A program made the translations under genes and the position numbers. A stretch of 5,110 bases of DNA from Pseudomonadota bacterium. GTDB lineage: Bacteria; Desulfobacterota; Desulfovibrionia; Desulfovibrionales; Desulfovibrionaceae. Below the pieces are notes generated by a model, which saw nothing but the letters and a program-made list of their open reading frames with translations, made no database searches and had not been told where the DNA came from. Numbering within the stretch: position 1 is the stretch's first letter; each line of letters opens with the position of its first letter. Shown here in pieces: positions 1 through 5,090 of the stretch. The DNA lies in NCBI GenBank assembly GCA_023433925.1, contig JAEYTO010000049.1:1-5110 (forward strand), in the 5' to 3' direction.

Positions 1-144
1 TTATTCCACAGCCTGAAGAACCTGGAGGACCATCCCGAGATAACCAAATCGATCTCGGGATGGTCTTGGATAGTTAACGCAATTCCTATTTAGAATTAGA
101 ATGAAACGATCGCGAGCCAGGATGGCCGGATGCGCGGCATCTGT
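1..144. other. Intergenic left edge, no supported gene
   Basis: This stretch holds no gene I can support. Two plus-strand frames stay open from the window edge, one to a TAG at 91-93 and one to a TAA at 73-75. Neither peptide resembles a protein I know, and both run through the perfect inverted repeat at 28-65. About 66-115 is visibly richer in A and T than the rest of the window, which is typical of spacer DNA here. A gene ending just inside the left edge cannot be excluded. Confidence 0.4.
28..65. repeat. Perfect 14-bp inverted repeat, 10-nt loop
   Basis: The arm GACCATCCCGAGAT (28-41) is exactly complementary to ATCTCGGGATGGTC (52-65), with a 10-nt spacer. As RNA this would be a very stable hairpin on either strand. 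Neither side has a real T-run: TTGGATAGTT follows on plus and CTCCAGG on minus. It is therefore not a classic intrinsic terminator, although it may end a gene lying left of the window. It could also be a protein-binding dyad. Confidence 0.7.
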
Positions 145-180
145 TAATAAAAGGGATTCCAAAGGGGCACGCCCCTTTGG
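145..180 (-). terminator. Rho-independent terminator downstream of purA
   Basis: CCAAAGGGGC (159-168) pairs perfectly with GCCCCTTTGG (171-180). The 10-bp stem has a nominal 2-nt loop and would realistically open to CACG. Read on the minus strand, the stem is followed by AATCCC and then TTTTATT, a moderate U-run. It lies about 50 nt after the purA stop codon, on the purA strand. The six bases between stem and U-run make it slightly imperfect. Hairpins with a CCAAAGGG/CCCTTTGG stem are, from memory, common at gene ends in Desulfovibrio genomes. Confidence 0.75.
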
Positions 181-192
181 CGGGTGGGGTGC

Positions 193-213
193 GGGGAGGG
201 CGGCGCCCTCCCC
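193..213 (-). terminator. GC-rich hairpin just after the purA stop
   Basis: GGGGAGGGC (193-201) and GCCCTCCCC (205-213) form a perfect 9-bp, nearly all-GC stem with a 3-nt loop. It begins 13 nt after the purA stop codon. It has no T-run of its own and sits just before the 159-180 hairpin, so the two form a tandem. It probably aids termination or protects the mRNA 3' end from exonucleases. Confidence 0.6.
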
Positions 214-226
214 GATTCGTCTTCTC

Positions 227-1501
227 TTATCTCCGGATCATCTGCTCGCGGTCCGGGCCGACCGAGACCATGGTCACGGGCACGCCGAGCAGCTCCTCCA
301 GGCGCAGGAGGTAGCGCCGGGCGTTCTCGGGCAGCTCATCCCAGGCGCGCACGGCCGAGGTGTCCTCGCTCCAGCCTGGCATGGTCTCGTAGACCGGCTC
401 CACCTCGGCCAGGGCGTTCTCGGCCTGGGGCGGATAGTTGTAGACCTGGCCCTTGTAGCGGTACTCGACGCACAGCTTGAGGGTCTGCATGCCGTCGAGC
501 ACGTCGAGCTTGGTCACGCAGATGTCGGTGGGGCCGTTGAGGCGCACGGACTCGCGCAGGACGCAGATGTCCAGCCAGCCGCAGCGGCGCTTGCGGCCCG
601 TGGTGGCGCCGAACTCATGGCCGCGGGTCTGCATGTATTCGCCGTCCGCGTCGAACAGCTCCGTGGGGAACGGCCCGGAGCCCACGCGCGTGGTGTAGGC
701 CTTGACGATGGCCACGATGCGGTCCAGGAGCCGGGGCGAGCAGCCCGCGCCGGCCGCGGCGTTGCCGGCCACGCAGATGGACGAGGTCACGAACGGGTAG
801 GTGCCGTGGTCGATGTCCAGGTGCGTGCCCTGGGCGCCCTCGAAGAGCACGTTGGCGCCCTTGCCCACACACTTCTGGATCTCGCTCGACACGTCGGCGA
901 GGTAGGAGGCGGTGCGCTCGGCGAAGGGCCTGACCTGCTCGAAGACGTCATCGGCCGCCAGGGGCTTGGCTCCGTAGAGCTCCAACAGGGCGTTCTTCTC
1001 GACCAGGGCGCCCGCGATCTTGCGCCGCAGGAGCGCGAGGTCGGCCAGGTCGCTGGCGCGGATGCCCGTGCGCGCGGCCTTGTCCTCGTAGCAGGGGCCG
1101 ATGCCGCGGCCCGTGGTGCCTATCTTGCCGTCCTTCTTGGCCGCCTCGCGCGCCGAGTCGAGCAGGCGGTGGTAGGGCATGATCACGTGGGCCTTGCGGC
1201 TGACCATGAGCCGGCCGGGCGAGGCGTCGATGTCCTGGGCGGCGAGCTTGTCCAGCTCCTGGCAGAAGACTTCGGGGTCGATGACCACACCGTTGCCGAT
1301 GAGGCAGACCTTGCCAGGATGGAGGATCCCCGAGGGGATGAGGTGCAGGATGAGCGTGCGGCCCTTGACCACCAGGGTGTGGCCGGCGTTGTTGCCGCCC
1401 TGGAAGCGCACGACCGCGTCGGCCTCGCGCGTGAGCAGGTCCACGATCTTGCCCTTGCCCTCATCGCCCCATTGGGCGCCGATGACCACGATGTTTGACA
1501 T
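227..1501 (-). CDS. purA: Adenylosuccinate synthetase
   Basis: The 424-residue cytoplasmic enzyme joins IMP and aspartate using GTP to form adenylosuccinate, the committed step from IMP to AMP. All family signatures are present. The N-terminal WGDEGKGK loop (residues 11-18) contains catalytic Asp13, and NNAGHT (37-42) contains catalytic His41. The IMP-binding loop GTTGRGIGP is at 128-136, followed by the EGAQGTHLDIDHGTYPFVTS stretch, TRVGSGPFPTE, the TTGRKRRCGWLD aspartate/GTP loop, KLDVLDG, and a terminal SVGPDREQMIRR. The length is normal for bacterial PurA (about 425-430), so the gene looks intact. The ATG at 1499-1501 is supported by AAGGAG six nucleotides upstream and by the standard MSNIVVIGAQWGDEGKGK start. 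The gene diverges from the transglycosylase gene and ends at two hairpins. Identification is essentially certain. Confidence 0.98.
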   Translation of the reverse strand: MSNIVVIGAQWGDEGKGKIVDLLTREADAVVRFQGGNNAGHTLVVKGRTLILHLIPSGILHPGKVCLIGNGVVIDPEVFCQELDKLAAQDIDASPGRLMVSRKAHVIMPYHRLLDSAREAAKKDGKIGTTGRGIGPCYEDKAARTGIRASDLADLALLRRKIAGALVEKNALLELYGAKPLAADDVFEQVRPFAERTASYLADVSSEIQKCVGKGANVLFEGAQGTHLDIDHGTYPFVTSSICVAGNAAAGAGCSPRLLDRIVAIVKAYTTRVGSGPFPTELFDADGEYMQTRGHEFGATTGRKRRCGWLDICVLRESVRLNGPTDICVTKLDVLDGMQTLKLCVEYRYKGQVYNYPPQAENALAEVEPVYETMPGWSEDTSAVRAWDELPENARRYLLRLEELLGVPVTMVSVGPDREQMIRR

Positions 1502-1507
1502 TTACAA

Positions 1508-1513
1508 CTCCTT
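1508..1513 (-). promoter_or_regulatory. purA ribosome binding site
   Basis: On the minus strand AAGGAG lies six nucleotides before the ATG at 1501. This is a near-ideal Shine-Dalgarno site and fixes the purA start. Confidence 0.85.
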
Positions 1514-1523
1514 GCATCAGCAT

Positions 1524-1538
1524 GTCCGCTAGACGGAC
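1524..1538. repeat. 15-bp dyad in the purA leader region
   Basis: GTCCG (1524-1528) and CGGAC (1534-1538) are complementary around a CTAGA centre. The dyad lies 23 bp upstream of the purA start codon and just upstream of its ribosome binding site, in the divergent spacer. It could be an operator or a small leader hairpin. No known regulator motif is recognised. Confidence 0.4.
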
Positions 1539-1572
1539 GAGGATCGCTCTGCTTGCGGAAAATAGCGCTCAT

Positions 1573-1601
1573 GCGTAAAGGACTCTTCCCGTTCCTGTCA
1601 A
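1573..1601 (-). promoter_or_regulatory. Candidate purA promoter
   Basis: On the minus strand there is a perfect TTGACA -35 hexamer (1596-1601). At a 17-bp spacing the -10 position reads TTACGC (1573-1578), a poor match. The call therefore rests almost entirely on the -35 box and its placement about 95 bp upstream of purA. If real, the leader would be about 65 nt and would include the dyad at 1524-1538. Confidence 0.35.
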
Positions 1602-1635
1602 TGTGCGCAAGCGGGTTTCCACAAGCCGCCGCCCC

Positions 1636-3105
1636 ATGAGGACATACACCTTCCAGCACATCTTCCGTATCCGCCGCATATTCTGGACCCGTGGGCGCAT
1701 GATCGCCGCCGGGATGGCGCTCCTGGTCCTGGCCGCTGCCTGGTTCATTCTGTACCGCGACGTGTTCTTTCCGGGCCAGGTGCTGCGCGTGGCCGCGCCC
1801 GACATGGAGATCTTCCAGGCCCGGTTGAACCCTTACGGCTCCGGGCCGCAACGCGAACTCTTGGAGAGCTTCTGCGCCGAGCACGACCTGCAAGCCCGCT
1901 GGATACCCATCCGAGGCTGGGAGGACGGCTGGCGCTTGCTGGCCCAGGGCAGGGCCGACGTGCTCCTGGGCCATGGCGCGGCGCCGCCCGAGGGCCTGGC
2001 CGACAAAGGCATCGTCGCGGGACCGGTGCTCGCCGAGAGCCAGGCGCTCATCCTGCACAACGCAGAGACCTTCGGCCCGCGAACGCCCTTCACGCCCTGC
2101 GACACGCCGTTCCTTTACCAGAGCTCGCCGGCCATCGAATCCCTGCTCGGCGGGCTCTGCCCCGACCGCGAGGAGCCTGTGCCGGGCAGCCCCCTGGAGA
2201 GCGTCCATCTGCTGCCCATGTTCGAGGCCCTGGCCGGAGGCGAGGCCCGCCTCGGGGTGGCGGACGAGGACTCTTTCCGCCTCTGGAGCCCGCTCTTCCC
2301 GCAGATCCAGGCCACCAAGGCCCTGCCCACGGCCATTCAGACCCGCTGGTACATCTCGACCCGCCGCAAGTGGCTGGCCGACGCCCTGATGGAGTTCCAG
2401 GCCCGCGAAGGGCTGGGCCGCGAGCTGGCCAGGCTGGAAGGCCGCTACTGGGGCTTCTTCCCCCAGGACACGAGCGCCTACGAGCTGGCCTACATCCGCC
2501 GTGTGGTGCGCAACGTGCTCCCCCGCTACACCGAGGCCATCCTGGAGGCGGCCAAACGCGACCATATCGATCCGCTGCTCCTCGCGGCGGTCATCTACCA
2601 GGAGTCGCGCTTCCGCTCCCGCGCGCGCAGCCATACTGGCGTGCGCGGGCTCATGCAGCTCAACATGGACACGGCCCGCGTGGTGGGCGTGACCAACCGC
2701 CTGGACCCCTTGCAGTCCATCCACGGCGGCAGCAGCTATCTACGCATGCTCAACGATCGGCTCAAGCCCGCGATCAAGGACCCCTGGGAACGCTGGTTCA
2801 TGACCCTGGCGGCCTACAACCAGGGGCTGGGGCACACCGAGGACGCCATGCGGCTGGCCATCAGGAAGGGGCTGGAGCCCGACCGCTGGCGCGGGGTCAA
2901 GCAGGCCTTCAGGCTCCTGACCAAGAAGGAGTACTACAAGCAAGCGAAGTACGGCTACACGCGGGGCTTCGAGGCCGAATCCTACGTGGACAGCATCCGC
3001 TACTTCTACTACGTGCTCTACTCGCTAAGCCTCGTCCCGGGACCGGAAGCGGACCAGCTTGCCCCGCTTGCCGGAGCCGTGCCTCCTGACTGGCCCGAGA
3101 CCTGA
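1636..3105 (+). CDS. mltF: MltF-type membrane-bound lytic transglycosylase
   Basis: The 489-residue protein should cleave peptidoglycan glycan strands non-hydrolytically in the periplasm, leaving 1,6-anhydro-muramyl ends. A basic N-terminus precedes one hydrophobic segment (about 22-41). It has no lipobox cysteine, so it is likely an inner-membrane signal anchor and not a lipoprotein. About 49-260 resembles the family-3 solute-binding domain typical of MltF, and 295-450 is the SLT transglycosylase domain. Visible motifs are the catalytic Glu323 in YQESRF, GVRGLMQLN (335-343), AAYNQG (392-397), and the C-terminal YYKQAKYGYTRGFEAE block that marks MltF over Slt70 or MltC/E. The start is uncertain. 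An upstream in-frame GTG (1603) and a downstream ATG (1699) are possible, and none has a strong ribosome site. ATG 1636 keeps the basic stretch before the membrane segment. The 3' end overlaps the opposite-strand gene by 81 bp. Confidence 0.9.
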   Translation: MRTYTFQHIFRIRRIFWTRGRMIAAGMALLVLAAAWFILYRDVFFPGQVLRVAAPDMEIFQARLNPYGSGPQRELLESFCAEHDLQARWIPIRGWEDGWRLLAQGRADVLLGHGAAPPEGLADKGIVAGPVLAESQALILHNAETFGPRTPFTPCDTPFLYQSSPAIESLLGGLCPDREEPVPGSPLESVHLLPMFEALAGGEARLGVADEDSFRLWSPLFPQIQATKALPTAIQTRWYISTRRKWLADALMEFQAREGLGRELARLEGRYWGFFPQDTSAYELAYIRRVVRNVLPRYTEAILEAAKRDHIDPLLLAAVIYQESRFRSRARSHTGVRGLMQLNMDTARVVGVTNRLDPLQSIHGGSSYLRMLNDRLKPAIKDPWERWFMTLAAYNQGLGHTEDAMRLAIRKGLEPDRWRGVKQAFRLLTKKEYYKQAKYGYTRGFEAESYVDSIRYFYYVLYSLSLVPGPEADQLAPLAGAVPPDWPET

Positions 3106-3468
3106 GCCCGCGGCCTTGCCGCTGCCGCCGGCCGGTCCGGTGAAGCGAGAGCCTTCCCCGGACGGCTTGCGCGCGTGCTCAGGCAGGCCGGCGCCCGGCG
3201 CCTGGGCCGGCTTGGGCGAAGGGGCGGGCTCGACGGCTTCCGTCCTGGCCGGCTCGCGCGGCCGGACAGTTCCGGCCCACTGATGGTTGAAGAGCTGATT
3301 CTTCATGCGCACGGACTGAATGAAGGAGAGCACGAGCACGGCCTCCTCCCAGCGCTCGCTGGGCTCGAAGGCGCGCACGATACCGGCGTACTTCTCCCAC
3401 AGACTTGTGAGCGAGGCCTCGTCCAGGCTGCGCAGTTGACGGGCCATCTTTATCAGGGCCTTCTCCAC
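3025..3468 (-). CDS. Small protein of unknown function, helical head and disordered basic tail
   Basis: I do not recognise a named family. From the GTG at 3466-3468 the product is 147 residues. Residues 1-65 look like a compact all-helical domain with a heptad-like pattern of leucines and charged residues, including SLWEKYAGIVRAFEPSERWEEAVLVLSFIQSVRMKNQLFNHQW. Residues 66-130 are rich in Pro, Ala, Gly and Ser and probably disordered. The end is strongly basic (KRGKLVRFRSR). It has no signal peptide or membrane segment, so it is probably cytoplasmic. A nucleic-acid or protein-binding adaptor is possible but is only inference. GTG 3468 is chosen because GGAGGAG sits exactly six nucleotides upstream. 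ATG 3483 (152 aa) is in frame but has a weak site. The last 27 codons are read antisense to the end of mltF. It is divergent from the formyltransferase gene and has its own promoter candidate. Confidence 0.75.
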   Translation of the reverse strand: MEKALIKMARQLRSLDEASLTSLWEKYAGIVRAFEPSERWEEAVLVLSFIQSVRMKNQLFNHQWAGTVRPREPARTEAVEPAPSPKPAQAPGAGLPEHARKPSGEGSRFTGPAGGSGKAAGSGLGPVRRHGSGKRGKLVRFRSRDEA

Positions 3469-3474
3469 CGTGTG

Positions 3475-3481
3475 CTCCTCC
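3475..3481 (-). promoter_or_regulatory. Strong ribosome binding site that favours a GTG start
   Basis: GGAGGAG on the minus strand lies six nucleotides before GTG 3468. The same bases would be codons 1-3 if ATG 3483 were used. The spacing favours the GTG start for the unknown gene. Confidence 0.6.
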
Positions 3482-3499
3482 ATCTCGTATCGGCGGGCA

Positions 3500-3528
3500 A
3501 GCCTAGCAGAAAGCGCCCCACGGGCCAA
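3500..3528 (-). promoter_or_regulatory. Candidate sigma-70 promoter of the unknown gene
   Basis: On the minus strand TTGGCC (3523-3528) is followed at exactly 17 bp by TAGGCT (3500-3505), preceded by an extended -10 TGC. Transcription would start near 3493 and give a leader of about 25 nt, just enough to include the GGAGGAG site. The hexamers match consensus at 4/6 and 3/6, so support comes mainly from spacing and position. Confidence 0.4.
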
Positions 3529-3551
3529 TGGGCAATTTGCCCAGCGGCCCG
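3521..3551. repeat. Two-tier palindrome between divergent promoters
   Basis: The outer arms CGGGCC (3521-3526) and GGCCCG (3546-3551) enclose the inner arms GGGCA (3530-3534) and TGCCC (3538-3542). AAT and AGC form a symmetric internal gap and ATT is the centre. The 31-bp dyad overlaps the -35 boxes of both divergent promoter candidates, where an operator for joint control would lie. No known regulator consensus is recognised. Confidence 0.55.
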
Positions 3552-3565
3552 GTTCCTGCTATGTA
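3537..3565 (+). promoter_or_regulatory. Candidate sigma-70 promoter of the AICAR formyltransferase gene
   Basis: TTGCCC (3537-3542) and TATGTA (3560-3565) are separated by exactly 17 bp, with an extended -10 TGC at 3557-3559. A start near 3572 would give a leader of about 65 nt. The hexamers match consensus at 4/6 and 3/6. The -35 box is half of the inner arm pair of the palindrome at 3521-3551. Confidence 0.45.
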
Positions 3566-3573
3566 CTCCGCTT

Positions 3574-3604
3574 CGCCGGAAAGGCCGGCGGCCGTGACCC
3601 GGCG
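3574..3604 (+). repeat. Leader hairpin with two competing partners
   Basis: CGCCGG (3574-3579) can pair with CCGGCG at 3585-3590 (5-nt loop) or with an identical CCGGCG at 3599-3604. The two pairings exclude each other. The element would lie at the very 5' end of the formyltransferase mRNA, upstream of its ribosome binding site. High GC makes chance pairing fairly likely. Confidence 0.3.
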
Positions 3605-3622
3605 CTTCCACCATCCCATGCC

Positions 3623-3629
3623 GAGAGGA
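3623..3629 (+). promoter_or_regulatory. Ribosome binding site of the AICAR formyltransferase gene
   Basis: GAGAGGA ends seven nucleotides before ATG 3637. It supports this start over the in-frame ATGs at codons 7 and 11. Confidence 0.75.
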
Positions 3630-3636
3630 ACGCACC

Positions 3637-4911
3637 ATGAGCGACTTGAAATCCATGTACCGCGCCATGAGCGAGGACCCGTTCCCGGAAGACCTGACCC
3701 TCCGCCTGGGAGACCAGGAGCTTGTCTTTCGCAAGCGCGCCTGGAACATCGGCGGCGAGCGCAAGGGGCTGCGCTACGGCGAGAACCCGGACCAGCCCGC
3801 GGCCATGTACGAGCTCGCCTCGGGCGGGCTCACGCTCGACGGCGTGGCCTTTCGCGGCCCCGGCCAGGGGCTCGTGTCGGCGCTCACCGAGGAGCACATG
3901 CTCCAGGCCGGCAAGCATCCGGGCAAGACGAACCTGACCGACGTGGACAACGGCCTGAACATTCTCCAATACCTGTCGGCCAAGCCCGCGGCTGTCATCC
4001 TCAAGCACAACAACCCGTGCGGCGCGGCCTGGACCGATGACGGCCTGGCCACGGCGCTGGCGCGCGCCTTCGAGTCCGACCGCATCGCGGCCTTCGGCGG
4101 CGCGGTGGTCGTCAACCGGACCCTGGACCAGGCCACGGCCGAAATCATCGACTCGGCCTACTTCGAGGTCGTGGCCGCGCCCGACTACGAGCCCAAGGCC
4201 CTGGAGACCCTCACGCGCAAGAAGAGCCTGCGCATCCTCAAGATACCCGGCATCGCCCGCCTGAGCGAGCTTGTGGGCCAGCCATTCCTGGACCTCAAGT
4301 CGCTCATGGACGGCGGCCTCGTGGCCCAGCTTTCCTTCCGCAACCGCATCCTGAAGGCCGAGGATTTCATCCCGGCCAGGGCCGACAAGGATGGAGCGGC
4401 CTATCTCGCGCGCACGCCCGACAAGCGGGAGGCCGAGGACCTGCTCTTCGCCTGGGCCGTGGAGGCCGGCGTGACCTCCAACTCGGTCATCTTCGCCAAG
4501 AACGGAGCCACGGTGGCCATCGGCACCGGCGAGCAGGACCGCGTGGGCTGCGTGGAGCTGACCATCCACAAGGCCTACACCAAATACGCCGACTTGCTGG
4601 CCTTCAGGGAGCACGGCCTGTCGCTCTATGGGCTCAAGGACAAGGCCAAGGCCGACGAGGGCGCGGCCAGGACCCTGGCCGACATCGAGCGTCGCACGGC
4701 CGAGGCGCGTGGCGGCCTGCCGGGCAGCGTGCTCGTGTCCGACGGATTCTTCCCCTTCCGCGACGGCGTGGACGTGGCCCTGGCGCAGGGCGTCACGGCC
4801 ATCGCCCAGCCGGGCGGCTCCATCCGCGACCACGAGGTCATCGCGGCCGTGAACCAGGCCAAGCCCCAGGTGGCCATGGTCTTCACCGGCCAACGCTCGT
4901 TCAAGCATTAG
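3637..4911 (+). CDS. purH: Monofunctional AICAR formyltransferase (PurH C-terminal domain only)
   Basis: The 424-residue cytoplasmic enzyme transfers a formyl group from 10-formyltetrahydrofolate to AICAR, giving FAICAR, the penultimate step to IMP. It covers only the transformylase half of PurH. YGENPDQ, which in full-length PurH follows an N-terminal cyclohydrolase domain of about 190-200 residues, is here at 47-53. Catalytic Lys123-His124 sit in KHNNPCG (123-129). AFGG (152-155), TSNSV (280-284), GTGEQDRV (296-303), SDGFFPFRDG (368-377), QPGGSIRD (391-398) and a C-terminal RSFKH complete the signature. The N-terminal MGS-like IMP cyclohydrolase domain is absent. Only 139 nt separate the start from the nearest gene and show no remnant, so this is a genuine short form and not a truncation. 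A separate cyclohydrolase must exist elsewhere. The symbol purH is used in the transformylase sense only. Confidence 0.93.
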   Translation: MSDLKSMYRAMSEDPFPEDLTLRLGDQELVFRKRAWNIGGERKGLRYGENPDQPAAMYELASGGLTLDGVAFRGPGQGLVSALTEEHMLQAGKHPGKTNLTDVDNGLNILQYLSAKPAAVILKHNNPCGAAWTDDGLATALARAFESDRIAAFGGAVVVNRTLDQATAEIIDSAYFEVVAAPDYEPKALETLTRKKSLRILKIPGIARLSELVGQPFLDLKSLMDGGLVAQLSFRNRILKAEDFIPARADKDGAAYLARTPDKREAEDLLFAWAVEAGVTSNSVIFAKNGATVAIGTGEQDRVGCVELTIHKAYTKYADLLAFREHGLSLYGLKDKAKADEGAARTLADIERRTAEARGGLPGSVLVSDGFFPFRDGVDVALAQGVTAIAQPGGSIRDHEVIAAVNQAKPQVAMVFTGQRSFKH

Positions 4912-4915
4912 GGTA

Positions 4916-4968
4916 TTTGCGAATCAACCGAGAGAGGGCGCGCCGCCCTCTCTCAGGTCATCCGCAAA
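4916..4968 (+). terminator. Long imperfect hairpin just after the formyltransferase gene
   Basis: The arms 4916-4940 and 4944-4968 match as an inverted repeat at 21 of 25 positions around a 3-nt loop. The inner 11 bp (GAGAGAGGGCG with its complement) and the outer 6 bp (TTTGCG with CGCAAA) are perfect. It begins four nucleotides after the stop codon. No T-run follows, so it may be a 3'-end stabiliser, or a factor-assisted terminator, more than a classic intrinsic one. Confidence 0.6.
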
Positions 4969-4980
4969 GTGCGCTGGCCC

Positions 4981-5013
4981 GGCCGGGGAACCAGTTTCCC
5001 TCGGTCCGGTTTT
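4981..5013 (+). terminator. Second terminator-like hairpin with T-run
   Basis: GGCCGGGGAA (4981-4990) pairs with TTCCC-CGGTCC (4996-5006) when T5001 is bulged, including one G-T pair and a 5-nt loop. CGG and TTTT (5010-5013) follow. It is a plausible intrinsic terminator for the formyltransferase transcript, acting as backup to the hairpin at 4916-4968. Confidence 0.45.
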
Positions 5014-5054
5014 ACCGTACAATCTACAGGTCAGCGCCCGGCGCGGCCCGGAAT

Positions 5055-5090
5055 CCGCCTGCGTCAGGACGCCACGCGTCCGCCAGGCGG
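5055..5090. repeat. Nested inverted repeats at the right edge
   Basis: The outer arms CCGCCTG (5055-5061) and CAGGCGG (5084-5090) enclose an inner perfect hairpin, GGACGC (5067-5072) with GCGTCC (5076-5081). The structure resembles a leader or terminator element belonging to a gene beyond the window. No riboswitch family that I know matches it. The last 20 bases show no supportable start codon. Confidence 0.4.

Noticed and set aside
1..93. C-terminal fragment of a transposase or other gene on the plus strand
   Set aside because: The 30-codon open frame has no recognisable motif, and an alternative frame is equally open. The perfect inverted repeat inside argues for non-coding DNA.
101..1498. 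Long plus-strand open frame (465 codons) covering purA
   Set aside because: It is antisense to an unmistakable purA. Its product is low-complexity, rich in A, G, H, L and V, as expected from the complement of GC-rich codons.
1553..1581. Possible plus-strand promoter for mltF (TTGCGG, 17 bp, TAAAGG)
   Set aside because: Both hexamers match consensus at only about half the positions, so I did not list it. The true promoter is probably still within 1502-1635.
1183..2724. Minus-strand open frame of 513 codons spanning the start of purA and most of mltF
   Set aside because: It runs antisense through the conserved mltF domains and overlaps purA in another frame. It is an artefact of high GC.
3484..3528. 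Upstream extension of the unknown gene to a TTG codon at 3528
   Set aside because: The extension would run over its own promoter candidate and the palindrome. It lacks a ribosome site, while GGAGGAG supports GTG 3468.
3559..4908. Long minus-strand open frame (449 codons) covering the formyltransferase
   Set aside because: It is the same GC-driven shadow effect: His/Gly/Ala/Leu-rich with no recognisable domain, opposite a gene with all family motifs.
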